NCBI GenBank assembly: GCA_963853835.1
Contig: OY970832.1
Span: forward strand, 8,390,001-8,454,000
Direction of reading: 5' to 3'
Source of the DNA: Calendula officinalis
Taxonomy: Eukaryota; Streptophyta; Magnoliopsida; Asterales; Asteraceae
Length of the DNA stretch: 64,000 nucleotides
Below are positions 43,791 to 55,774 of this stretch, piece after piece (position 1 is the stretch's first letter; each line of letters opens with the position of its first letter). The position numbers and the translations under genes were made by a program. Under the pieces are notes generated by a model. The model searched no databases. It was not told the origin of the DNA and saw only the letters and a program-made list of their open reading frames with translations.

Positions 43791-45953
43791 TATAATATTC
43801 TTTTCCTAGTTTTGTATAAGCCGCCTTGATGTTTGGTTGAGGTGTTGGGATGTACCAATTATTATCAGCGATCATCATAATTTTACGTGTATAAGTCCAT
43901 TCAGTATTGTCTATCACGGTATGAAACATGTTTTATGTAGCTCCTAGGTGGCAACAACCACACGGTTAACATCGCGGCCCCCTTGGTGGGATGTGAATTA
44001 CATACATTATCACACGTAAAATGATTGATTAAAAAATATCTAGATAAAAATAAATTAAACTAATAATTTGAGACTTTGGTGTATGCTTTAAAGTTCCTGT
44101 CATAGGGTACAAAACTTCTAGTTTAATACGTACGAAGTATAAAACATAAAGTACGACCCATGTTAATACTCAGTTCGATACAACCCAAGAGTCCAAGACT
44201 AGTCTTAACTCATATGGTTGGTTAAGCCCGAAGCTCAAAAGAACCAAAAGCCCAATACCTAAAGCACGAAAGCCGAACCTTTACATAATTAAAAAGAACA
44301 AGAAAATTAAGTGACACATTTCTTTTGGTGTTGGACTCCTATTTATTATTTTTATCCATTATCGCAACTATATAATAGCTGTATTTTTAAGGTAAAGTTG
44401 GAAAAATAATGAGAAATGTCAAATGACTTATTTAACTGAGTCTAAAAATAGGCCTAATAATATAATTATGAAAATATCATTATTTTAATTTTATGTATTA
44501 TTTAAATATTACATTTTCCTATTCCACACGAATTGTTTTTAAAAATAATTCACTTATCATCATCATATTGTTAGATTATCCTCATCGGCAAGAATGAAGT
44601 TAGATCTCCATAATAAAAAAATGAAAAATAAAATAAAAAGGGGTCACCAAAAGGAGTTGCCTAAGCTGTGGGAGGAGACCAGATCACATGCAAGGGTCAC
44701 CACTTATCTTTCATTTTTTATTTTATTTTATAATATGATGAGTAATTTTGTGATTGGTTGGTTTGATTTTAAAATATAAGTTGGGTTGGGTCGTTAATGA
44801 ATATGAAAAGTTATGTTGGATTGAGTTGTATAGGTGGAAGAAAGAGAAATTAACTTTTAATGAAAAAATTAAATTAAATTGCTAATGAGGATAATTTTAA
44901 ACCTACTGTTCGGGTCATTTAAGTATTTACTGTAGCATTTATCTTTTTGTTTTTATATAGAATGGTGATAGAGCAACATAATTTATTAACATACAAATAA
45001 ACTTAATGGGTAGGATGTGCCAAGTTGTAACATCATAGATTGATATGAAAATTAACGAACAAATGGAAGACATGTATCAAAATTTTAATGAATTAGCTAA
45101 ATAGTTATATTGATTTATTAGCTTCCTATACCATTTTCTTTTATATATGTAAGTAGTATATGGATTATGGAACAACCTATAGACTTTGCCAACAGTTGCT
45201 CTGGGTTTCACTTCATTTCAATTAATTAACAATGTTGATATTATTGTGTCAGTTATAAAGGGAGAAAAGTTTTAGACTATTATTTATAGGGGTTATTTTT
45301 GCACCACAACTATTAATGTTCATATCACAATGGTTACTTTATACACTTATACAGTATGCGGCTATACTTGTAAACTGTGGTATATGCATTAATTTTTATG
45401 GTACAATAATTAATTCCCATTTTTTTTTTATAGATATTGGTAATTCGAAGCTTTAACGTTAGACGATTCTCTCTTCTATTACATTACCGGTTGCTACTTG
45501 CTAGTATGTTTTTAAGAGGGAAAATAAAAGAATTCATCAAATCTATTTCGTGTGGCTTCTAATTTGTTTTTGATATAGTATTAAGAGATAGAAGAACCGT
45601 ACACGTTTCACGCTAGAATGTTACGTCAGGCTGTAGTATTCATACTGGGACCATGTCCAATGAATTTGTGCCACGTCTTACTAATCCCCTCTCATTATGT
45701 GACGCGTGTATGGGCGTAATTGGTAGTGAAACACCTAATTACGTGGATACTGTAGACTAATAGATCTTGGCCGACACTTCAAAAGTATTAAAATATAGCA
45801 AAAGTAATATAAGGCAAATAGATTTTTATGGAAATAAAGCCCTCTATTTATTATATTAGTTTTATATTGGTCCTCCAACTTCTCTGTTTTTCATTGTAAC
45901 GAAGTTTCCCTTGTAACTTAAAACAAAAAATAGATTATTTGTTAATTTATGGA
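43791..45953. other. AT-rich intergenic region
   Basis: Over two kilobases with no open frame that resembles a protein family, no splice-site series and no terminal repeats that I could pair. It may include old, eroded transposons. Confidence 0.4.
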
Positions 45954-45961
45954 TATGTAGC

Positions 45962-46388
45962 TAGGCTGTAAACGATTTACGAACTGAACGTTCACGAACC
46001 GGATGTGAACTGTTCGATGAGAGTTCGTTTATTTCGTTTATCTAAACATATAAACATGAATAATATTTTGTGTTCGTTTAGTTAAATATGTTCGTGAACA
46101 CATGTTTGTGTTTGTTTGTTAGAATTTATCTATGTTAAGGTTCATTCACTGATTTATGTTCGTGAACGTTGTTAAGTCTCATTCTTTCATTTATGTTCGT
46201 TAAGCCGTTCGCTAAGGTTCGTTTGTGTATGTTCGTTTACAGAAAATGTTCGCTCGTGAATACTTAATTTTTTTAACAAATGAACACAGATAAAAAAGTT
46301 CATTTAAGTACTGTTGAACCATTCACGAATATTTTTTTCTTAATAAAAAAACACGAAAAACACTCGTTCATGTTTGTTTACGGGTCTA
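45962..46388. mobile_element. hAT-type MITE, 427 bp
   Basis: The inverted ends are TAGGCTGTAAACGATTTACG and GTTTACGGGTCTA, with an 8-bp target duplication that differs at its first base (TATGTAGC at 45954-45961, CATGTAGC at 46389-46396). The interior is rich in GTTCGTTTA/TGTTCGTGAA motifs. It shares its terminal motif with 29267-29641. Confidence 0.8.
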
Positions 46389-47588
46389 CATGTAGCATGC
46401 AATACGGAACATAAAAAAATGATGAATCTACTATTATTTAAAGAAGTTTTGAAAGTATTGTTTGGAATTTTGGATTAAGAAAAGGGGGGTGTTGTATCGT
46501 TTCAAATAGTCGAAGGATGCAAGCAAAACATTGGTTTAACTTAAGGGTTTGTTCTTGATCATGACAAATATATATTAATAATAACAAAACATAATGTATA
46601 AAATTTTATTCAAATAGAAATCTTTGACACGTAGCATTTGGTGAATGGCATATTGGCATTTCATGCCACCTCTACAGACCTAAAAATTAGTGGACTTTTA
46701 TTATTTTGTTAAGACGTGAGCTCCCTTTAATTTAGAATTAATTAATTAACATTTTGACTAATCTAAATAATTTTGAAAGTTGTTTTTCAAGAGAGATTAT
46801 ATTGTTTTTATTATATTTTCTTAGTCATTTAATTAATAATGTGTATAAACAAGTACAGTAATGCTTCGCGCGTTGCTGCGAAATTATTTCGATTTTAATT
46901 TATAAACACTTATTTTTATTTAGTTTAGAAAAATCAATGTTCAAATTATTTCTGTTTTGTTCTAATTCTTAGTTCTAAAAAATTTAAGATTTATATCAAA
47001 ATAAAGGAAGTGTAATTACTTTAGTTTCAATTCTTATTTTTATTTAGTTTAGAAGTATAACTAAAGGAAGTGTAATTACTTGTAAAATGTAAAAATGAAA
47101 ACTAAAAATGTGTATTGGTAATAGTATAAAAATATCGCGCGCGTTGCGGCGGTATGTAAAGCATGTATTTTTGTTCATGAAATGTATTTTTTTTATCTAA
47201 AGTGATTTTGATTCATCTAGAATATACATGTAATAACCATAAATTTGTAATAATACTAATAGTTAAAAGAAACATTATATGAAGAAATCTTTGACAAAAA
47301 TAATATATAATGAGAAAGTATTGAATATGAATATTTTTAAAATATATTACTCATTTTTAAACACGCCAAAACGTAAAGTATATCACTTATTTATAAACAT
47401 AGAAACTATAAAACTAACTTTGTAACTATTAAGGATATATGATTGTGGTTGGTTGACATCACATTCTTTCTTTAAAACCAAGTTCAAGGCTTAAAGTAGA
47501 CTTTATTTTCATCTATTTGGCTCTTTCTTTTAAGATCAATTGACCCTAGGAGTGAGCTGCATCTGAAAACCGAACCGAATAAAAATCG

Positions 47589-47736
47589 GTGAAGACTATG
47601 AGGACAATTCTCAACCAATCATTTAAAAGAAATTCGATCATTTTCAAAAAAATTGGATCTTTATAAGAAAACATTTTTTGATAATGTTACAATTTTTTTT
47701 AAATGATTATCTAAAAATTATCCTCATAGTCCTCAC
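47589..47736. mobile_element. Small MITE with GTGAAGACTATGAGGAC ends, 148 bp
   Basis: The left end GTGAAGACTATGAGGACAAT and right end ATTATCCTCATAGTCCTCAC are inverted copies with few mismatches, and the inner parts (CATTTAAAA / TTTTAAATG) extend the hairpin. No target duplication was identified. A related end lies at 4632. Confidence 0.6.
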
Positions 47737-47782
47737 TGTAATTTGAGTTCTTACCGACTTACCCGATGCTACTTCTCTCTCT

Positions 47783-47888
<106 letters not shown>

Positions 47889-48500
47889 AAGAGTATGAAT
47901 ATGGTCATCCAAACCAAATTTTAAAATCCTATTGTTTCAATAAATGAAGTTTATATGGCGGTTGTGTATTAAGTTTATATGGGTGGTCGTGTATTTTAAT
48001 GTCTAGCAAGAAACCATTAACGGCAGCATTGTTTTCTGTCAAGTTTGTGTGAATAGTAAGTTAACGGCATTTTGAATGACTATTGTATTACAGCAGTAAT
48101 TCAGGACGAGATTGCAAAAAAAATTAATTTGCTCTACATTTTAATCATTTTAAGGTACGTGGATGATGTAAAAATATTTAGTAGCATTATTTAGTATTAG
48201 TCCATACGATTTTTCTATTCTTAATTATTATGTTAACTAACAATACATTGGCCTTATATATAATATTTTATATTTATATTATAAAATATATTTGAAGCTT
48301 TTACTACGTAGATCATATATATTCATCTTCTAGTTATTTTGGTTTCCTTGTTTTCCATATTTTTAAATCGATTTAGGTTTAATGATTTGATACCATACTT
48401 TATTGCTAAAAATACATTATGTAAAGTTTAAACATATGGTAAAAAGCTTGCATGATAGATACTGGACATTTTATAATTATGGGTTTTGTTAATGAAAGCT

Positions 48501-48646
48501 CTTAGGGCTGTCAATAAGAGATGATTACGTGCATAAATTGTTCGTACTTTTAGTAGTGGGGGATGATTCCTAAAATGCAGGAGGCGGTTATTAATTATTG
48601 TACAAGTTTTTGATGCGTGTTTTGACGTCTTAGTGACAGCCCTAAG
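48501..48646. mobile_element. Possible small MITE, 146 bp
   Basis: CTTAGGGCTGTCA (48501-48513) and TGACAGCCCTAAG (48634-48646) are perfect 13-base inverted repeats around a non-coding interior. TTA on the left and TAA on the right are not identical, so the target duplication is unclear. Confidence 0.45.
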
Positions 48647-49047
48647 GACTGTCATTATCATTTTCCTATAATTATATATATGATTGTCATTTATATATTG
48701 TCTTAGAAAGTAGAAACATATGAACAAATTTGCTTTTAAAATCGAAACGAATCTCTACCTTTTCTATGTACGTGTAATTAGAAAACTTGCATTATCATAG
48801 TTAGATAAAGATTCTAAATAACGCGAGACGTGTTGTACCAACATATTCAACACTAAGCTTTGGAAGTCACGACGTTTCTTAATGGGTGATTTTTAGACTC
48901 GTGTGGCCTTTTACTTTTAATACACTTAAAATGTACAACTTATCTTACTACTTACTAATGCATTTAGGCCTACCTCTTTTAGTAAGTTTAAAGAGCTCCT
49001 TAAACTTAAGTTTAAGGAGATTTCCACTTTTAGTAAGTTCTTTAACT

Positions 49048-49125
49048 AAAAAAAATAAAGTGTGGCTTACAAGATTCGAACACAAGACCTCTCCTAAGTA
49101 GTCACTATGTGTTAACCACTTGCTA
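49048..49125 (-). promoter_or_regulatory. tRNA-like pol III cassette, antisense in Helitron D
   Basis: On the minus strand: A box TAGCAAGTGGTTAAC (49125-49111), B box GTGTTCGAATC (49083-49073) and eight T (49055-49048), 105 bp from the terminus at 48943. Confidence 0.58.
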
Positions 49126-49656
49126 TAACTTACACTTTATTTCAAACCACCAACACTAAATGCCTTAACGTGTAATTCCGAGCATTTGACCACAACACCT
49201 TATATTTCCGGAAGTCCATTAATGTACCTTTTCGGTTTCGGTTTGTATTTCCGGAAAATCTCCTTATAATACGATGTAATTCCAAACATTTGACATGCCC
49301 TTGTATTTACGGAACTTAATTAATTGAGCTTTTCGGTTTCTGTTTGTATTTCCGGAAATTAATTAATTGACCTTTCTTACCATCTTTTATTTCCGTTTTG
49401 CTTTTTATTTCCGGAAACTATCTTACCATCTTTTATTAATCAGTTTTGACCTTTCTTACCATCTTTTATTTCCAACCTACGTTTTTTATTTTCGACCACA
49501 ACCTACACATAAACACAACCTACACACTAAAACGGTACTACAAATCAGACGACGTTTTACCCATGACATATGCTCCGATGTTAAGGTTTCTTATCGGTTT
49601 GCGATCATATATATATTAACAACCGATTGTTATCTTCTCATACTAATCTTACTAAA

Positions 49657-51417
49657 ATGTCTTCAACCACACATATTGGTAATTCAACGCTCACTGCACC
49701 ACCTCATCCGGTTGCAGGGGATTCAACTTTTGAGGCTCAAGAGGTACAACTTTCATAACTAATTTAGAAATACTATTATGGAGCATTGTGATCAATAGGT
49801 GTGTATATATCAGGGGTATTTTATTCTAATGGAATTTATTCATTCTATTTTTGCAAGGCTTTTGGAACATACGAGACAATTGAAAACTTTCAAGACCTCT
49901 GGAAACCTCAGTACTGGTACAAATGCAGATGCGTGCGCGTTGAATATGTTTGGTTTGACCACAAACAAAAAACTGTATTTGTTTTTGCTTGACAGATTTG
50001 TAAGTAACCGCTAATTGTGCAAGATACTTATGTATTAAATAACCATTTCTTTTTATAGCAAAAAAAATAAGGAAGTATTCGTATCTTTAGCAACGTTAAA
50101 TTAAAGTGCACAATGACGTAATACATATTCAAATTTATTTAACAAATTTAAGAAGTTATCAATAATTGTGCGCGCTAAATATGTATTACTAATAACCATT
50201 TCTTTTTAGAGACACAAAATTGCAGCGGTAATTCCCTCCACTTTAATACCTGCCTATCAGGGACGGCAACTACAAGGCGGTCTGTTTTCACTGAAAAATT
50301 TCAAGATTGATTACAACGACGTCGATGACTTTCCACGACTAGACAACTGTAGCTTTGTTCACAATGAACAGGCTATAATATTCAACATAAAGACCGTCCT
50401 TGCCGAGACTACAAATAGAGAGATGCCTGGTTTCCTAGGTACCCGTTGGTCAGATCTCCCACATGGCTCTTGAATGATTACTCAAGGAGACAAATGTTGA
50501 TTGGTACAACTATTTTGTATACCTTTTTTAATTAAAAATAATATGTTTAATAACTTGTCTATATATTTTGCTTAACCATCTTCTTTTCATTAATACCGCT
50601 ATCATAGATGTTGCTGGGAACATGTCGAACGGTTGCTTTAATTTTTTTTACCAACGGTCGGATATCGTGCGCGTTTGTTTTACATGATTGTCGGTAAGTG
50701 TTTATAAATACTTTACATGCGTACATGAACTTGGAATTAACTCATTGTAATTTTGTCTCCCGCAGGGGCAAACAGATAAAGATAATCTTGTATCATATAC
50801 GAGCATCCACATCCACCATGATTGGAAGATCATCTACAAAAAACATAACTGTATACGCAGCGCGCGTTAAACTGGTTCGAATAGATGGAGGTATTAAACA
50901 AAATTAATCGAGTGCTCATTTTAAGCAACATTTTACTACTAAACATTTAAAACGTAATTAATGTAAAAAACACCCCTAACATATGCGTTAAATACATGAT
51001 TTTTTTAAATAGAAAAAGTTTATATAGATGGTCAACTCATTAAAGATTGGTTTTAAATAACCCTTAATTCAACAGATGGTTTTTTTTTAAGGGAAATGAT
51101 TTTATAATGTCAACGGATGGTTAAATTAAATGCATTTTTCGGTTTTTATACAAAATTTATTGATAACCTTTTTTTTTTACATTTCAGGCAACATTCTTTT
51201 TTCTACCGACGTTACAAACATTGAATTCAATCCTGTAATGCCAGAAGCATTTGCACTTCAACTTATCCATCCGATAGTACGAGACGTCGATGATGTCGAT
51301 ATGAGTGGTGAAGAACCCGAAGTGCCACCCAAGCCTCAGCCAACAAGTTATTTCGGCCGCTCAAGAACTTCGTTGTTTGGAAATAAACTTCTTGGCGTGT
51401 ACCACCGCAACATCTAA
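49657..51417 (+). pseudogene. RPA-like / OB-fold relic in Helitron D
   Basis: A possible first exon (49657-49743, MSSTTHIGNSTLTAPPHP) ends at a GT donor. Then come 49801-49990 (GVFYSNGIYSFYFCKAFGTY), 50211-50504 (HKIAAVIPSTLIPAYQGR, FKIDYNDVDDFPRLDN, frameshifted after LAETTNRE), DVAGNMSNGC at about 50609, 50765-50905 (IKIILYHIRASTSTMIGR, NITVYAARVKLVRI) and 51188-51417 (STDVTNIEFNPVMPEAFALQ to GVYHRNI). The modules and order match piece 1 in Helitron B. It is a decayed single-strand DNA-binding accessory gene. Confidence 0.68.
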
Positions 51418-51746
51418 ACACACAATCAATGAATTCAACACCACTAATAAAATGTATCCCAAATGCATTTATGCAACAATAAAATGAAATTTTTTTATGA
51501 TCCTGTCAAGCAAAATTATATAAAATTCTCAACTTTCCCAATTACTGCTGTTTGGTTACCAAAAAGATATCCTTTTAATTATGCGATATCCTTGCATCCA
51601 ACTCGAATTTACATCAAAACGTATCTACTGTATTTCATTTTCATATTAAATGCTAACCGTCTTACACTTTTATTACCTCAAAATTCCCAAATTTAAATGG
51701 TCAACGATTTTTATATACCATTTACGCCATTACACTTTTTATATAG

Positions 51747-51972
51747 GCAAAGCTTTGCCATGACAATCAACAAAGCCCAAGGACAGACAATTCCAAACGT
51801 GGGCGTTTATCTTCCGGAATCGGTGTTTTCGCATGGGCAACTTTACGTTGCCCTGTTAAGAGGAATTTCACGTCACACAACAAAAGTATTAGTAACTCCA
51901 GCAAAAAACTTTAATCTTGATGGAGTTTACACGCGAAACGTGGTGTATCGAGAGGTTCTACATGATGAGTAA
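51747..51972 (+). pseudogene. C-terminal end of Helitron PIF1-type helicase
   Basis: After an acceptor (TATATAG, 51740-51746) the frame reads SFAMTINKAQGQTIPNVGVY, then LPESVFSHGQLYVALLRG and ISRHTTKVLV, and stops at 51972. This is the last exon of the Helitron Rep/helicase protein, containing helicase motifs V/VI. In active proteins motif VI reads VALSRG; here the serine is leucine. The endonuclease and the rest of the helicase (well over 1000 residues) are gone, so it cannot mobilise anything. Confidence 0.85.
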
Positions 51973-52270
51973 GATGCATCATATAGTAGTAAGATTTTTT
52001 ATAACTCTATATGTACTTAATTAGGTTTTTTATTTTTAATGCCAGTAACATTGGAGATGCATCATTTGTGTTATTATATATCAAAGCATGTAACCGAACA
52101 AATTTTACACGTCGATGATCATTCTTGATTTATATCTCTACTTTTATACACATTATCATGCTGTTGTACTATAATCGTTATAAAAAAAATGCAACCAAAC
52201 AACATTTTGATCGCCGAGAAAATATAGTTCGCAGGGTACCCGCCGCCGCATTGCGCGGGTACCCTACTAG

Positions 52271-52421
52271 TAAAAGATAATTGTGAGTAAAATTGAACCT
52301 TAGAATATCGCCCAATCTTTAAACCATGACGTGACGACATGGTCAAACTTTAAATATACGATTATATGCCATGACTAAGATAAGATGAGTATTTTATAAC
52401 GATAGTTAAGACTAAGAGGTT

Positions 52422-52454
<33 letters not shown>

Positions 52455-52946
52455 TACTAATCAATATACGAATAGTGTCGTGATTCTAAATCTAAACATA
52501 AATATTCATGAATAAATAACGATCTTTTTACCTGACCATATATATCATGCGTATTGAAACTTAACTTTTTATTTGACGCGCTTTAAAAAAATCCCAAATC
52601 TTAATATGCAAGTAAATTAAAAGTCGAAGTCGACGCTTCTATCAAAAAAGAAAATTAAATCCACAAGTTATGGGACCAAACTATGATAACATGTCTAAAA
52701 ACTCATTTTTGTTTTGCACCATCTTTTTCATAGGGATGATAAAAATCTTTGCTTTAGTTAACATTTACTCCATTCCATGCAAGTCCCACAATATGTGTGG
52801 CTCATATTAGCTTAATCTTAACCATAATCCAAACCCGTTCACTCCGATCCCCTAAAACCATCATGTTCATTCAAGCTTCCACCACTACACAACCACACCA
52901 CCAACAACAAGATGATGATGATGATGACATAAGAGAAATACATGCC
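52271..52946. other. Spacer between Helitron D and the copia element
   Basis: AT-rich host sequence containing a run of 33 T (about 52421-52453) and a GATGATGATGATGATGAC microsatellite just before the LTR. No gene. Confidence 0.5.
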
Positions 52947-53500
52947 TGTTGGGATATAAAATAAGTTATTACTGATTTGCATACTTGTTACTGATATGCA
53001 GTTAATGTTGATTAACTACTTAATGCTGCTAAGGAGTTGATACTGATTACAGAAGATACTACTGATCTTGGTCATTACTACTGATGTTCATATTTACTAC
53101 TGACGATGGCATATACTACTGATGTCTATATATGGTGCTGATCGTGTCCGAGATCTTCGTAGAGATAGTTTAGAATATCATATCTTTTGAAATTCGAATT
53201 GTAATCGTATCCTAGAATAACTAGGGTAAATAGTTAGGCTTCAAAGACTATTATAAATAGTTCCTTATGAATTGTAAACATACGTGTGTATTGTATTCGA
53301 TCAATCAATATACATTGAAGCTTTTTGTGATAACTGAGTTCTTAATAATTCTCAATAATTTACAGTTTGTTGTATTCGATCAATCAATAATTTACAGTTT
53401 ATTGTTCTTGATTGAATCAACATAGTGTTAATCCGCTGTAACTTCTATTGTTGAGTAGATCATTGTGTTTATTAACTATTCTGGTTAATCGATCTTGACA
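52947..53500 (+). repeat. 5' LTR of the copia element, 554 bp
   Basis: Begins TGTTGGGATATAAAATAAG and ends CGATCTTGACA, with TG/CA borders, two bases before the primer site. It is rich in the motif TACTACTGA. A direct duplication of TTGTATTCGATCAATCAAT (about 53288 and 53371) lies near its end. No second LTR exists in the window to date the insertion. Confidence 0.85.
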
Positions 53501-53502
53501 AG

Positions 53503-53514
53503 TGGTATCAGAGC
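53503..53514 (+). other. Primer-binding site (initiator Met tRNA)
   Basis: TGGTATCAGAGC, complementary to the 3' end of plant initiator methionine tRNA, starts two bases after the LTR. It is where reverse transcription of the element would begin. Confidence 0.95.
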
Positions 53515-53584
53515 TTTGTACTCTAGATCTACGAATCAAGAACTCACAAAAGTTTTCAATACTTTCACAAACCAAGTTTTCATC

Positions 53585-55774
53585 ATGTCTGAAAACAATG
53601 AAAGCACACAAGCAAACAAAATTCCCATCCTCACTCCAAATAACTTTGGGATGTGGAAAAACAGAATTAAGCAATACATGCTTATTACTGATTACACCAT
53701 GTGGGAAGTTGTACTTGAAGGCAATAAAACCATTCCAGTTGCCACAACTAGCACAACTACTGAATCCGATAAAATCAAGTGTGATAAAGAAAGGAAGGAT
53801 AGAGGAATTGAACTAAAAGCTTTAAGCACCTTATTGCTTGCAATTCCTAATGACTATCAACACTTATTTGTTGAGTTTGATGATGCAAAACTGCTATGGC
53901 AAGCCTGGGAGAAAAGGTTTGTGGGTACTAAGAGCACAAAAAGAAACATGAAATCTGTGCTGAAACAAGAGTTTGAAAACTTCAAAGGACAAAAAAATGA
54001 ATCTTTGTCACAAGTTTTTGATAGATTCAATAAACTTATTGGCGAACTCAACCAAGTTGGAGTTCAACCAGACAAAGATGATGTCAATAGAAAGTTTCTC
54101 AGATCTCTAAGTGAAGAATGGTCTATGTACACTGTGGTATATAGACAAGGTGATGCTTTAGAAGAGAAGGTGCTTGATGAACTCTACAATGACTTAAGGG
54201 TGTTCGAATCTGAGGTAAGTCAGAAAACTCCTAGTGTAAATTCAAACAATGCTGCTTTTGTGTCCACTGCAGGTACAAATCAAGATGCTACAAGAGGAAA
54301 GGCAAAGGAATCAGAAGATCTTACTAGAGAATCATTCTTCACTAGTCATGTGCATACGGCACTAATTAGTGAAGATTTGGAGCAAATCAATCCTGATGAT
54401 CTTGAAGAGATGGATATCAAATGGCAGATGGCTATGCTCAGTTTCAGAACAAAGAAGTTTCTAAAAAGGACAGGTAGATCAAGCTTGAGCTTCAACAAAG
54501 GTGACAGGGCAGGTTTTGACAAAACTAAAGTCAAATGCTACAACTGTAGCAATCTTGGTCACTTTGCAAGAGAATGTCCTAACAAAGATAAAAGGACAAA
54601 CTCATATGCACTTGTATCCCAAGAAGGACTAGGATATGATTGGAGCTTTCAAGCTGAAGAACATGCTCAAAACCAAGCTCTTATGGCCTTCTCTGAATCC
54701 AAATCTGAGGTAAATCCTAAACCATGCTCTCCTGAATGCATTAAATTATTTAAATCTCTGGAAAAGGAAACAAAAGAAATCAATGAAGACTTAATTAAAA
54801 ACAGAAAAAGAAGAATAGAATTTAATGGTGTTATAGCTGATTTAGAAAATCGAATTAAAATTTATCAAATAACAGATCAAAAACTTAAAGATGAGCTATT
54901 GCAAGTTGTATATGATAAAGAATATGCTGAATCAAAAGCAAAAGAAGCTATAACCAAATTAGAAGAATGTCAATTAGAATTAGAACAAAATAAACTAACA
55001 ATTAAGAAATTTGAAAGAAATTCTAAAATAATTGATGAATTAACAAGCAATCAATCAACTGAAAAAGTTGTTCATGGTGTTGGTTATCATGCTGTCCCAC
55101 CCCCAACAAATTTTATACCTCCTCTTAAGTCTAGTTCAGAAAGAATCTTAGATGAATTAAAATTAGAAAGTCAAACTGAAACAAGTAATGATTCATCTGA
55201 TGAAGAAAATACTATTAAATCTGATGATACAAGTTTTCACACTACACAAAGTCAAGACTCTCCAAAATACAATTCTGAAAATATTCCAACTATTTTAAAA
55301 AGGGAAAATCAAAGAAACTTGAATCAGTTAAAAGACCAAAGAAAACCAGAATCCTTAAAATCAACCAAACCTAAATGTCTAATTTGCAATAAAGTAAACC
55401 ATATAGCAAAGGATTGTCACTTCAATCCAATAAATTGCAAAGAATTCAAGGAATTTAAGGAAAACAAATTAAAAATAAAAGAACAAAAATTAAAAAAATT
55501 AAATTTAAAACAACAGTCCAAACCTCCACAAGATGAAATTCCTAAGTTTGGCAGGTCAGCCAAAAGATTTGTTCAAAATATCAGATATGGAAATCCTAAA
55601 ACAAATCAAAATTTTGAAAAGAAAAGAAGACTTGGTAAGTACAACAAATACCCAGCACACACGACCACAAAGAGAAACCAACAAAGATATCCTACTGATC
55701 AGTATCCAAGATACAATGCAGTAAGATATAACTACACAAATACTACTGATAAGTACAAAAAATACTTTCATTGA
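53585..55774 (+). CDS. Copia gag polyprotein, 729 aa
   Basis: Start at ATG 53585 (MSENNESTQANKIPIL), preceded by a non-coding leader after the primer site. The open frame runs to TGA at 55772. Residues about 10-250 are the copia gag (UBN2) domain: NNFGMWKNRIKQYML, LSTLLLAIPNDYQ, AKLLWQAWEKRF and FDRFNKLIGELNQVG are typical. A CCHC zinc knuckle, CYNCSNLGHFARECPNK, lies around residue 318. A coiled-coil-like charged region follows (about residues 400-510), then a second half-knuckle, CLICNKVNHIAKDCH, at about 599. After the TGA the same frame stays open for another 56 codons to TAA 55943, so the stop may be a late mutation. It packages element RNA into virus-like particles. Confidence 0.88.
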   Translation: MSENNESTQANKIPILTPNNFGMWKNRIKQYMLITDYTMWEVVLEGNKTIPVATTSTTTESDKIKCDKERKDRGIELKALSTLLLAIPNDYQHLFVEFDDAKLLWQAWEKRFVGTKSTKRNMKSVLKQEFENFKGQKNESLSQVFDRFNKLIGELNQVGVQPDKDDVNRKFLRSLSEEWSMYTVVYRQGDALEEKVLDELYNDLRVFESEVSQKTPSVNSNNAAFVSTAGTNQDATRGKAKESEDLTRESFFTSHVHTALISEDLEQINPDDLEEMDIKWQMAMLSFRTKKFLKRTGRSSLSFNKGDRAGFDKTKVKCYNCSNLGHFARECPNKDKRTNSYALVSQEGLGYDWSFQAEEHAQNQALMAFSESKSEVNPKPCSPECIKLFKSLEKETKEINEDLIKNRKRRIEFNGVIADLENRIKIYQITDQKLKDELLQVVYDKEYAESKAKEAITKLEECQLELEQNKLTIKKFERNSKIIDELTSNQSTEKVVHGVGYHAVPPPTNFIPPLKSSSERILDELKLESQTETSNDSSDEENTIKSDDTSFHTTQSQDSPKYNSENIPTILKRENQRNLNQLKDQRKPESLKSTKPKCLICNKVNHIAKDCHFNPINCKEFKEFKENKLKIKEQKLKKLNLKQQSKPPQDEIPKFGRSAKRFVQNIRYGNPKTNQNFEKKRRLGKYNKYPAHTTTKRNQQRYPTDQYPRYNAVRYNYTNTTDKYKKYFH

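Larger units (their letters stand above)
48943..52270 (+). mobile_element. Helitron D, about 3.3 kb
   Basis: The 5' end is TCTTACTACTTACTAATGCA at 48943 after a host A. The 3' end has a strong hairpin, GGGTACCCGC...GCGCGGGTACCC (about 52234-52264), then CTAG (52267-52270) before T. It carries decayed RPA-like exons (49657-51420) and the C-terminal tail of the Helitron helicase (51747-51972). It is therefore a deletion derivative of an autonomous element rather than a pure passenger collection. A tRNA-like cassette lies near the 5' end. Confidence 0.78.

Noticed and set aside
47100..47160. Helitron 3' end at the GC-rich TCGCGCGCGTTGCGGCGG motif
   Set aside because: It has a possible hairpin, but no CTRR follows within 20 bases on either strand and no 5' end pairs with it; the same holds for the motif at 46863.
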